Below, one piece after another: positions 34,653-42,936 of a stretch of 49,064 nucleotides of DNA. Position numbers and translations under genes: made by a program. The notes beneath the pieces are model-generated. The model ran no database searches, had not been told where the DNA came from, and worked only from the letters and a program-made list of their open reading frames with translations. Positions within the stretch are counted from its first letter, which is position 1; the number at the start of each line of letters is the position of its first letter. Source of the stretch: Gemmatimonadota bacterium (lineage in GTDB: Bacteria; Gemmatimonadota; Gemmatimonadetes; Longimicrobiales; Gaopeijiaceae); assembly GCA_028874905.1 (NCBI GenBank), contig JAPPGZ010000034.1:1-49064 (forward strand), in the 5' to 3' direction.

Positions 34653-37600
34653 ATGCTCCAGGCGTTACCGATTCAGATTCCGAAGGCCATCGCTTTCGGG
34701 AAGACCTCGAGGGAGGGGCGCTGGCTGCTACCGGCGCTGGTTCTCGCCCTCCTGCCCGTCGCGGCACCCGTCGCTGCGCAGACGGGGACGATCACGGGCA
34801 CGGTTTCCGATGTTGCCACGGGCCAGTTGCTCGAGTCGGCGCTTGTCAGGCTCGACGACGCGGAGGGCGGGGTACTGACGAACGAGTCGGGCCGGTATCT
34901 CATGGTGGGGGTTGCGGCTGGCTCCCACCGCCTGACCTTCGAGATCCTCGGCTACGACTCGCGGACACTGCAGGTCGAGGTGACCGCCGGGGAGGCCGCC
35001 GAACTCAACGCCGAGCTGGCCAGCGGCGCACTCGAGCTGCAGGAGCTCATCGTGACGGGGGTGGCGCGGGCGACTCCGAAGGTCAAGTTGCCGTTCACCG
35101 TGGAGAAGCTGGATCTCGCCGACACTCCGGTGCCGGCAGTGTCCGCGGAGAATTTCCTGGTCGGGAAGGTCCCCGGGATCAAGGTGGTGGGCGGCTCCGG
35201 CCAACCCGGTTCCACCGGTGACATCCTGCTCAGGGGGGCGACCTCCATCAACGGGTCGCAGGATCCGCTGATCATCGTCGACGGGGTCATCACGACCAAC
35301 TCCTTCGACGACCTCGTGTCTCTGGACATCGAGTCCATGGAGGTGGTGAAGGGGGCGGCGGGGGCGTCGCTCTACGGGTCCCGCGCGGCCAACGGGGTCA
35401 TCCAGATCCGCACCAAGCGGGGCACGGGTTTCGGGGGACGCGACTACAACCAGCTCGTGTTCCGCAACGAAACCGGGCAGGACGAGATCGTCGGGGACAT
35501 CCAGTTGTCCAACCACCACCCCTGGAAGACCGACGGCAGCGGCAACCTGGTCGATGTGCGGGGCAACGTGATCCCCGACATCACGGACCCCGACATGGAG
35601 AACCCTGCGCTGAGCGGGGACGGGGTCTTCAAGTCCTTCCAGGACGGGCAGTGGCCCAGCGGCCTGCCCCTGTACAATCACGTCGACCGCGTTTTCACGG
35701 CGGGCACGTTCATGTCCAACTACGCGGTGGTCGAGGGACGCAACGGCGACACCAACTACCGGACGTCGTTCGAATGGCAGACCGACCGGGGCGTGTTGTC
35801 GAACTGGAATGACGGCTTTGTGCGCAAGGGCTTCCGGATCAACATGGATCACGAGGTGCGCAGCAACCTGACCGTGGCATTGAGCACCGCGTACACGGAG
35901 TCGGAACAGGAGGATCTGGGGAGCGCTCCATTCTACGACCTCACCTTCATGGGTCCGTACGTGGACCTGCTCCGGCGGGACCCCAACACGATCGGTCTGC
36001 GCCACTGCCCGGCCAACGGATGCCTCTACGTGAACCCGGATCCGCTCTCCAACCAGGACAATCCGCTCTATCACTTCGAGTTGATCGACAACCGGGACTG
36101 GAGCGAGGATGTCAAGGCGAGCGTGAATGCGCGCTGGACTCCGTTCGCCTGGATGGACGTCGAAGGGCTGTTCGGACTGGACCGCAACGCCTTCCGCGAA
36201 TCGAACCTCTCGCCGCCGGGCCGGGAAACCGCCGAGGGGTCGGTGGTCGACGGCAACCTGAGCAAGTACCAGTCCCACCGGCAGAACATCAACGGTGAGC
36301 TCACCATGTCGCTGAGCAAGGCCTTTGGCGACCTGGCGACCCGGACCCGCTTGCGCTACACGCAGGAGAGTTCCCACTACGAGAACTTCCGCGCGAGCGG
36401 CTCAGACTTCGTCGCTGCCGACGTGCCGCGGCTCAACAACCTGAATCCCGAAAGCTACAGCGCGACCTCCTGGCTCCAGGACATCCGCTCCGAAGGCTAC
36501 TTCCTGATCACGGCGCTGGACTATCAGGGGAAGTACATCGTGGACGGACTCGTGCGGCGTGACGGATCGAGCCTCTTCGGCGAGAACGAGCGCTGGCACA
36601 CCTACCACCGTACCGCGGTGGCGTGGCGGCTCGCCCAGGAGCCGTGGTGGCCGCTGGCTGCCGTCAACGAATTCAAGCTCCGCTGGTCTCTGGGCACCGC
36701 GGGACGCCGTCCCGGGTTCACAGCCCAGTACGAGACCTACAGCGTCGGCGGGGGGGCAATCACTCCGGTCACCCTGGGCAACAAGGATCTCAAGCCCCAG
36801 CGGTCCACGGAGAACGAGTTCGGACTGGAAATGGTGCTCTTCAATCTGGCGAGCATGGGGGTGAGCTACGCGAACACGATATCGGAAGACCAGTTGCTTT
36901 CGGTGCCGCTGCCGAAGGCCGGCGGGTTTTCGTCGCAGTGGCAGAATGCCGGGACACTGGAATCCAACACCCTGGAGTCCTACCTGGAGGTGCCGGTCCT
37001 CGACACCGACGAGATCGGGTGGAACCTCCGGCTCAATGTGGACCGGACCCGCATGGAGATCACCCAGCTGGACCGGCCGCCCTACCGGAGCGGGTTCTTC
37101 TACTTCCGCGATGGAGAGATCTTCGGGGCCTTCTACGGCGCGAAGTGGGCCACCACCTGTGACGACCTCCCGGCCGGAGCTCCCTGCAACCAGTTCCAGC
37201 TGAACGACGACGGTCTCATGGTGTGGACGGGTGGAGCCGACTACACCAGCGGCATCTCGAGCGATATGTGGGGCACCGACAGCAAGGGCCAGACGGGCGA
37301 CGACGTCTTCCAGTGGGGAATGCCGATCCGGATGTTCGGCGAGTGCCAGACCCGCCGTCAGGGCGATGCCGGCTGCAAGGACTTCCTGTACCTCGGGAAC
37401 TCCACGCCGGACTTCAATGTCAGCCTGGTGAACACCTTCCGTTGGCGTGGTCTTTCGCTGTACACGCTCTTCGACGGCGAATGGGGCGTGGACATCTACA
37501 ACCGCACGCGGCAGTGGGCCTACCGTGAGAACCGGTCCGGGGACCAGGACCAGTTCGGCAAGGCGGATGGCCTGAAGAAGCCGGTCGCCTACTACCAGCG

Positions 37601-37910
37601 GCTCTACAACACCAACGCCATGAACGCGTGGTTCGTGGAGGACGGCACCTTCGTCAAGCTCCGCGAGCTGTCGCTCCGGTATTCGCTCAATCCGGACTGG
37701 CTCGACTCGATCTTCTCGGGACGGGTGACCGGCGCCGAGCTCAACCTGATCGGCCGCAATCTGTTCACGTGGACGGATTACACGGGATACGACCCCGAGG
37801 TGGGCCTGTCGGACACCGACGGTGGCGGCTCCGAAGCCGTCACACGCGTCGACAGCTACCAGTACCCGAACTTCCGAACCCTGACCGCCAGCCTGCAGCT
37901 GATCTTCTGA
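34653..37910 (+). CDS. SusC/RagA-family TonB-linked outer-membrane protein
   Basis: Protein of 1085 residues. ATG 34653 is chosen because GGGAGGTGA lies five bases before it and a signal peptide ends at VAAPVAAQ near residue 42; the frame is open 50 codons further upstream without meaning. After the signal: a CarboxypepD_reg-like domain (TGTITGTVSDVATGQLLESA), the plug with ENFLVGKVPGIKVVGGSGQP, INGSQDPLIIVDGVITT and GAAGASLYGSRAANGVIQI (the SusC signature), then a large barrel ending TASLQLIF with a terminal aromatic. It forms the channel through which the SusD-lidded complex takes up oligosaccharides, peptides or other polymers; the substrate is not evident, as no glycoside hydrolase is nearby. 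A secreted DPP-IV-like peptidase in the next cluster makes peptides one option. Confidence 0.93.
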   Translation: MLQALPIQIPKAIAFGKTSREGRWLLPALVLALLPVAAPVAAQTGTITGTVSDVATGQLLESALVRLDDAEGGVLTNESGRYLMVGVAAGSHRLTFEILGYDSRTLQVEVTAGEAAELNAELASGALELQELIVTGVARATPKVKLPFTVEKLDLADTPVPAVSAENFLVGKVPGIKVVGGSGQPGSTGDILLRGATSINGSQDPLIIVDGVITTNSFDDLVSLDIESMEVVKGAAGASLYGSRAANGVIQIRTKRGTGFGGRDYNQLVFRNETGQDEIVGDIQLSNHHPWKTDGSGNLVDVRGNVIPDITDPDMENPALSGDGVFKSFQDGQWPSGLPLYNHVDRVFTAGTFMSNYAVVEGRNGDTNYRTSFEWQTDRGVLSNWNDGFVRKGFRINMDHEVRSNLTVALSTAYTESEQEDLGSAPFYDLTFMGPYVDLLRRDPNTIGLRHCPANGCLYVNPDPLSNQDNPLYHFELIDNRDWSEDVKASVNARWTPFAWMDVEGLFGLDRNAFRESNLSPPGRETAEGSVVDGNLSKYQSHRQNINGELTMSLSKAFGDLATRTRLRYTQESSHYENFRASGSDFVAADVPRLNNLNPESYSATSWLQDIRSEGYFLITALDYQGKYIVDGLVRRDGSSLFGENERWHTYHRTAVAWRLAQEPWWPLAAVNEFKLRWSLGTAGRRPGFTAQYETYSVGGGAITPVTLGNKDLKPQRSTENEFGLEMVLFNLASMGVSYANTISEDQLLSVPLPKAGGFSSQWQNAGTLESNTLESYLEVPVLDTDEIGWNLRLNVDRTRMEITQLDRPPYRSGFFYFRDGEIFGAFYGAKWATTCDDLPAGAPCNQFQLNDDGLMVWTGGADYTSGISSDMWGTDSKGQTGDDVFQWGMPIRMFGECQTRRQGDAGCKDFLYLGNSTPDFNVSLVNTFRWRGLSLYTLFDGEWGVDIYNRTRQWAYRENRSGDQDQFGKADGLKKPVAYYQRLYNTNAMNAWFVEDGTFVKLRELSLRYSLNPDWLDSIFSGRVTGAELNLIGRNLFTWTDYTGYDPEVGLSDTDGGGSEAVTRVDSYQYPNFRTLTASLQLIF

Positions 37911-37946
37911 TCGCGGCGGGGAACCGAAGAGAGGAGATATCAGTCC

Positions 37947-39602
37947 ATGAAGACGAGCAAGACGGTAAACAGGGTGGCCGGACTGGCTGCCATTACAACT
38001 CTTTCGGGGGCCTGCGTGGACCTCGACGTCACGAACCTCAACGACCCCGACCGGGAGCGGGCGATCGCGAGTCCCACGGATGTCGAGTCGCTGATCTCCG
38101 GGGGCTATCAGTCCTGGTGGTCGGTCTCGCACTACTCCTACCCGGCCGCGGCCCTCAGCACGGCCGCGGACGCGCACTCCTCGTCGTGGGGCAACTGGGG
38201 CATGCGCGATTCCGGATGGGAGCCGCGCAAGGCATACAACAACGATCCGGCGTACAGCTACAACAACATGGCCGAGACGCCGTGGCAGAATTCCTACCGG
38301 GCGCTCGCCGCGGTCCGTGACGGCCTCCTGGCCATCGAGGGAGGCGTAGTGATTCAGGAGGGCGACGGGCCGGACAACACGACGAGGGCGGTCGCGTTCG
38401 GCAAGTTCATCCAGGCGCTGTCGCTGTCGAACCTGGCCGTGCTCTTCGACAAGGCCTTCGTCGTCGACGAAATGGTCGAAGACGTGGCCACCCTGGAGCT
38501 GCAGCCGTACGACCAGGTCTGGGCGGCCGCGGAGGCCAAGTACGGCGAAGTCGTCCAGTTGGCGGGCGGCGCGGGCTTCACGATTCCATCGACCTGGGTG
38601 GGCTTCAACGGCGATTGGTCGGCATCCTACCTGGCCGAACTGGCCCGTGCCTATCGGGCCCGCTACCGGACGCAGGTGGCCCGCACGCCCGGCGAGCGTG
38701 AAGCGGTGGACTGGGGCTCGGTGCTGTCCGACGTGTCCGCCGGTCTGTCGAAGGACTTCGCCGGGTACTACGAGGAGGGCGGCAACTGGGCGTGGCACCG
38801 CGCGAAGCATCACATTGCGCATTACACGGGGTGGGCGCGGATCGACTACCGCACGGTCGGGCCGGCCGATGCGTCGGGAGAGTGGGAGAAATGGGTCGCG
38901 GCCGGTCCGAACAACAAGGTTCCGTTCGACATCGACACCGACGACCGCCGCATCACCGCGGGCGCGCCCAACCGGAGCGGCAAGTACATCCGGTACATGG
39001 GCAACAGCCCGTTCCCGGCAGACCGCGGCATCTACCACTACTCGAACTACATCGACTGGCGCTGGCGCCCCCTCTACGCGAACGGCTGGGTGGGCGAGTA
39101 CCCCGACATGACGAACAAGGAATTCGATTTCCTGACCGCCGAGGCCAGCTACCGCATGGGCAACAGGGACGCCGCGATGGCCATCGTCAACAAGTACCGG
39201 GCCAACGGAGAGCTGCCGGCGTTCGAGGATCCCGACGGCGTCGCTCCGGGCGGCGACCGGTGCGTGCCGCAACTGCCCAGCGGCGCCTGCGGCAACCTTT
39301 TCGACGCGCTCAAGTACGAGAAGCGGATCGAGCTGTTCCACTACGGCTTTGGCACCGAATATTTCGACGACCGGGGCTGGGGCGACCTGGTGCAGCATAC
39401 GTTCCTCCAGTTGCCGATCCCGGGCAGCGAACTCGAGATCCTTCTCCAGGAGGTCTACACCTTCGGCGGTCCGGGCGGGGAGAGCACCGCTCCCGACATC
39501 AACGACGTCAGTCCCCGTGCCCTGAGGGCAAAGGCGATAGCGATGGAGTACTGGCGGCTCATGGAGATCGAGCAATTCGACGACATGGGGCCGCGCAGAT
39601 GA
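37947..39602 (+). CDS. SusD/RagB-family outer-membrane lipoprotein
   Basis: Protein of 551 residues. A lipoprotein signal ends in LSGAC with the lipidated Cys at about 23, followed by VDLDVTNLNDPDRERAIASP, the typical SusD beginning. Four TPR-like helical pairs are suggested, with the conserved RA(K/I)AMEYWRLMEIEQFDD near the C-terminus and Trp/Tyr-rich segments (YSNYIDWRWRPLYANGW) that could form the binding face. It lids the SusC channel encoded 36 bases upstream. AGGAGATATC lies about ten bases before ATG. The gene end overlaps a small lipoprotein gene by four bases (ATGA). It is shorter in helix repeats than Bacteroides SusD but of normal length for this phylum. Confidence 0.9.
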   Translation: MKTSKTVNRVAGLAAITTLSGACVDLDVTNLNDPDRERAIASPTDVESLISGGYQSWWSVSHYSYPAAALSTAADAHSSSWGNWGMRDSGWEPRKAYNNDPAYSYNNMAETPWQNSYRALAAVRDGLLAIEGGVVIQEGDGPDNTTRAVAFGKFIQALSLSNLAVLFDKAFVVDEMVEDVATLELQPYDQVWAAAEAKYGEVVQLAGGAGFTIPSTWVGFNGDWSASYLAELARAYRARYRTQVARTPGEREAVDWGSVLSDVSAGLSKDFAGYYEEGGNWAWHRAKHHIAHYTGWARIDYRTVGPADASGEWEKWVAAGPNNKVPFDIDTDDRRITAGAPNRSGKYIRYMGNSPFPADRGIYHYSNYIDWRWRPLYANGWVGEYPDMTNKEFDFLTAEASYRMGNRDAAMAIVNKYRANGELPAFEDPDGVAPGGDRCVPQLPSGACGNLFDALKYEKRIELFHYGFGTEYFDDRGWGDLVQHTFLQLPIPGSELEILLQEVYTFGGPGGESTAPDINDVSPRALRAKAIAMEYWRLMEIEQFDDMGPRR

Positions 39603-40117
39603 GAATACGGGTGGGGTCGGGAGGGAAGATTGCGTCGCGTGCGCTGGCCGCCGTCGCGATGCTCGTCGGCGGGTTCGCCGCGGGGTGTGCGACGGGAGGA
39701 GTTTCGTCGCAGTCCCGGGAGATCTGGCGTGAGGACATGGGCCGCGTGACACGGGCGACGCTCGAGACCGGCCTCGACAAGATCGTTCGCAAGCACGCGC
39801 TGCAGATCGCCCGTACCCAGGACAGTTCGCGCGAGATCTACTATGAGACCCTCTGGATGACTCGTGAGGTGCTTGCCGAAGAGGAAGCCAGGGGAGTCAC
39901 CAACGCGCGCAACCGCATCCTCCTCAAGGGCCGCCGACTGGAGTCTACGATGGCCGGCGCGGGGGTGTACCGGATCACCTGGGAGTTGGAGAACGAGGTC
40001 ACGGCCGTGGGTGTCGAGGGCTGGCATCCGGATACCGTGCCGGGCGCGGTGGTCGAGGAGTTTCGTCCCGTCTACTCCGACCTGATGCTGGAGGTGCGAA
40101 CCGGCCTGATACGCTGA
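39599..40117 (+). CDS. Small hypothetical lipoprotein in the SusCD operon
   Basis: Protein of 172 residues, start codon in the SusD stop overlap. Signal peptide with lipobox FAAGC, Cys near 30. The mature region is helical at first (SREIWREDMGRVTRATLETG, then HALQIARTQDSSREIYYETL) and then beta-rich (RLESTMAGAGVYRITWELEN). I do not recognise a family. Translational coupling to SusD suggests a third surface or periplasmic subunit of the uptake complex, which is inference. It ends four bases before the convergent GWxTD gene. Confidence 0.7.
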   Translation: MRIRVGSGGKIASRALAAVAMLVGGFAAGCATGGVSSQSREIWREDMGRVTRATLETGLDKIVRKHALQIARTQDSSREIYYETLWMTREVLAEEEARGVTNARNRILLKGRRLESTMAGAGVYRITWELENEVTAVGVEGWHPDTVPGAVVEEFRPVYSDLMLEVRTGLIR

Positions 40118-40121
40118 GGCG

Positions 40122-42074
40122 CTAGTTCTCCAGCAGCCGGATGGGGGTCACCCGAAGACGGGTGGCCCCCGTTTCGTCGTCCGTGATCTCCAGAACGACG
40201 CGCAGCAGCCCAGGGCGCTCGTTGCGCAGGTCGAGATCGAAGAAATGGCCTTCGTGCGCCTCCGGGGACTCCAGCGTCACGAATACGGCGGCCGTCTCCA
40301 GGTCGGACTCGTCCACGTCGGGGAGCGGAACTGCGGGATTGGTGCGGGCAACCGGGTTCAGATACACGCGCAGTTCCAGGCTGCCGGCCGCTACCCGCTC
40401 CGGCCGATAGACCTCGAAGTAGACCCGTAGCGGATCGTCGCGCCAGAAGCGGGTGGCGGGCAGCAGCGGTACGGGCAGGTCGCCGAGATCCAGTTCGGGC
40501 CGCGGCGCGATCCCCACGATCAGGTCGCTCACCTCGAAGTCGGTTGTGGCCGCGAGGACGGCCGGTTCCGCGCGCTCCGGACCGCCGCGGCCTCCCGCCG
40601 TGTCTTTCGCCGTCGCACCGAGGGGCTGGTTCACGATGAAGTGCAGCTGTCCCGGAAGTCGGCTGCCGGCGTCGAGGGCCTCTTCTTCCTGGATGTCGTG
40701 ACGAGCCGACACCGACAGGTGCCGTATCTCGTTCTGGTGGCGCAGTACCAGCGTGGAAAGGTGTCCCGGACCGTCGACGGGCAGCATCCCGGCTCTGGCG
40801 ATCTCCGAGAGCCGTCCGTCCCTGGCGATCACGGTGTGGCTCGCGGTGTAGGGGGCGAGGGTCACGCTATCCCTGATCGCTCCCTCCGCGGTACCGGGTA
40901 GCCAGATGGGAGAGGACACCGCCATGACGAGAAGCCGGGGCTCGCCGCCTTCGAGCACGCGGGCGGCCTGGGCCGAGAGTGCGCTCCTGAGCCGGTCGTC
41001 GTACTCGGAGATTGCGGGCGGCAGGGGCTCGCGGCCCGCCCACTGGTCGTCAGCGATGTGGCGTCGCGAAATGGCCTCCAGCGTACCCTCGGTGACGCGC
41101 CGCGACGAGAACCACAGCCTTTCCAGTTCCCCGAACCTCAGTCCGTACGGACCCCCCATCCGCGCGAGGTCTTCGTAGTAGAAGAACTCGAGGTAGTACT
41201 GGGCGCGGATCCCCCCGTACCGTGCCTCCCCGGACGTCCGTGCCGACGGGGAGAGGATCTCATGGAGTCCCTGCACATGCCGGAACGGTCCGGTGCCGTC
41301 GGTGTTGCCGAAAAGGAAGTACGTGAACTCGCCCGGATGCATGGTTGCGTAGCGCCAGATCTCGTACTGGGGCTGCTGGTCGAAGCGCGCGATGTAGTCG
41401 ACCGGAAGGTTCATCGACCGCCGCTCGGACTCGCTCACCCGGAGGTGGCCGCGCGTGACCCTGTCCGGAAGGCCGTACTTCACGAAGAACGTTCCGCGGT
41501 CGTCGGTCCCGTAAGCCGAACTGCGGTTGTAGACAAAATCCCGCCGCGCGTCCGCGATCCGGCGCCAGTGCTCGATCAGCCGCTCGTTGAGCAGGGTGGC
41601 GGGCGTCGGGTCGCGCTCGATCCAGAACCGCTTGACCGCCAACGCCAGACCGCCGGCATCCTGTCGGCCGACGGCATCCCAGTACTCGACGGCGGTTGAG
41701 TCCGCCAGGGTGAAGGTGCGCCGCCCCTCGGCCAGGATCTCGTCCCGGGTCCGTTCGGTCGCCACGCCGGAGAAGCCCCAATAGAACATGACGGTGGCGA
41801 TTTCCTCGAACCGCTCGAATTCGCTCTCCGTCACCGCCCGGATGAAGGCCGTGCCGATGCGGGCGTCCTCCGCTCCCTCCGCCGACAGGCTGTCACGGGC
41901 GCCAATCCAGAGCGTCAGCGCACCCTCCACGTCACCGCGCTCGACCAGGGCCATCCCCCGTTCGTAGGGGTCGGGCGCCGTCTGGGGAAGCGCGGCCGCT
42001 GCCGTGCACACGTCCGCCGCCGCCAGCGTCGCCCCGAAGAGCAGTCCTGTCACCCTCTTGGCTGTCACTGTCAA
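40122..42074 (-). CDS. GWxTD-domain protein, exported
   Basis: Protein of 650 residues from TTG 42074; GTG 42068 and GTG 42053 are alternatives. A signal-like hydrophobic stretch (TGLLFGATLAAADVCTAAAAL) is followed by TPR-like helices (PYERGMALVERGDVEGALTL) and the GWxTD-type domain at about 125-235: EYWDAVGRQDAGGLALAVKR, FWIERDPTPATLLNERLIEH, RDFVYNRSSAYGTDDRGTFF, and VKYGLPDRV. Further on, PQYEIWRYATMHPGEFTYFL is another recurrent piece. The C-terminal 200 residues are beta-rich. The family is abundant in Gemmatimonadota and Acidobacteriota, often near cell-surface proteins; function unknown. It is downstream of and close to two other leftward genes and meets the SusCD operon tail to tail, with four bases between stops. 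Confidence 0.85.
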   Translation of the reverse strand: MTVTAKRVTGLLFGATLAAADVCTAAAALPQTAPDPYERGMALVERGDVEGALTLWIGARDSLSAEGAEDARIGTAFIRAVTESEFERFEEIATVMFYWGFSGVATERTRDEILAEGRRTFTLADSTAVEYWDAVGRQDAGGLALAVKRFWIERDPTPATLLNERLIEHWRRIADARRDFVYNRSSAYGTDDRGTFFVKYGLPDRVTRGHLRVSESERRSMNLPVDYIARFDQQPQYEIWRYATMHPGEFTYFLFGNTDGTGPFRHVQGLHEILSPSARTSGEARYGGIRAQYYLEFFYYEDLARMGGPYGLRFGELERLWFSSRRVTEGTLEAISRRHIADDQWAGREPLPPAISEYDDRLRSALSAQAARVLEGGEPRLLVMAVSSPIWLPGTAEGAIRDSVTLAPYTASHTVIARDGRLSEIARAGMLPVDGPGHLSTLVLRHQNEIRHLSVSARHDIQEEEALDAGSRLPGQLHFIVNQPLGATAKDTAGGRGGPERAEPAVLAATTDFEVSDLIVGIAPRPELDLGDLPVPLLPATRFWRDDPLRVYFEVYRPERVAAGSLELRVYLNPVARTNPAVPLPDVDESDLETAAVFVTLESPEAHEGHFFDLDLRNERPGLLRVVLEITDDETGATRLRVTPIRLLEN

Positions 42075-42076
42075 CT

Positions 42077-42099
42077 CGGGTCAGTAGGATTGGGGTCAG
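42077..42099 (-). repeat. Dispersed CTGACCCCAATCC element, copy B, at a gene stop
   Basis: Read on the minus strand, CTGACCCCAATCC (42099-42087) is followed two bases later by CTGACCCG (42084-42077). The first TGA (42098-42096) is the stop codon of the exported beta-rich protein gene, and the whole element fills the 21-base gap to the GWxTD gene. The same two blocks occur in the same order at the argH stop (20264-20295), with an 11-base spacer there. TACTGACCC is tandemly repeated within this copy. Confidence 0.5.
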
Positions 42100-42848
42100 T
42101 AGAGTGACGCGCCCGCGAACAGCTCGATGCGCAGGGCGTGGTACCAGTTGCCGTCGGTGCGGCCCGCCCCGCCACTGAACTGGCCGGTCGATGCCACGGC
42201 ATCCATGCCGACCGCGACGGGGCCGACATCGGTCTGCAGCCCCATCCCGACCTGCAGGAAGAGGTGGGGATCCGGATCGCGAAACAGGTCGGCAACCGCG
42301 TTGCAGATTAGGGCCGTGTCGTCGGTCGAGGCCTGCGGACACTCGGGCAGCACGAACGCGAAGCGGCGCACGCCCAGCCCGGCCGACAGCACCGGCCGCA
42401 CCTGGGCGAGCGCGCTTCCGGCGAGCAGCCGCACGCCGGTGGTGACGGCGCGTATCTCCGTGGGAACGACTTCCGGCGCGCAAATCCGGCCCGACACGAG
42501 ATCACAGATCGCCACCTGGCCCGAAGCTTCCGCACCGGAACTGCCCTCCAGTCCGATCCGCACGGCCATATCCAGGTCCGGAAACCGCAGGTGAAGTCCG
42601 CCGCCGATCAGTGGCGACGGCCGAAGGTCGGAGACGACCTCGAGGAGGGCAAGGTTGGGGTTATCGGACGCCGTATGCTTCGCGAGCCGTCCCGCGGACC
42701 ATTGGTATCCGCCCGCGAGCCACAGGCCCGCCTTCCATCCGCGCGCCGGGCCCGGGTCCTGTGCCGCCGCCGGTGGCGAACAGAACACGACCAGGGCGAC
42801 GGCCACGGACGCACGCGTCAGACCGGCGACAAGCCTCGTTGCCAACAT
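42096..42848 (-). CDS. Exported beta-rich hypothetical protein, probably outer-membrane barrel
   Basis: Protein of 250 residues. Signal peptide ends SPPAAAQ (about residue 30). The remainder shows alternating hydrophobic strands with aromatic ends typical of small outer-membrane barrels (AGLWLAGGYQWSAGRLA, GGGLHLRFPDLDMAVRIGLE, LRIELFAGASLY), ending in Y. There are four cysteines in a central pair of loops (AICDLVSGRICAPE and ECPQASTDDTALICN). No family is recognised with certainty. It sits between the DPP-IV-like gene and the GWxTD gene in the same direction, 88 and 21 bases away, and may be cotranscribed. Confidence 0.7.
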   Translation of the reverse strand: MLATRLVAGLTRASVAVALVVFCSPPAAAQDPGPARGWKAGLWLAGGYQWSAGRLAKHTASDNPNLALLEVVSDLRPSPLIGGGLHLRFPDLDMAVRIGLEGSSGAEASGQVAICDLVSGRICAPEVVPTEIRAVTTGVRLLAGSALAQVRPVLSAGLGVRRFAFVLPECPQASTDDTALICNAVADLFRDPDPHLFLQVGMGLQTDVGPVAVGMDAVASTGQFSGGAGRTDGNWYHALRIELFAGASLY

Positions 42849-42936
42849 CGTTCCCTTTCCGCGGTTTCAAGGACCGGACTCTTCATTCTACTCGGCTCCG
42901 GCGGTTTCTTGCACCCGCGCGTGGATGCGCCCCCCC

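Noticed and set aside
36402..39752. A 1116-codon open frame on the minus strand opposite SusC and SusD
   Set aside because: It lies entirely antisense to two recognised genes, its peptide is Val/Arg/His/Pro-rich without domains, and long antisense frames are expected in GC-rich coding DNA.
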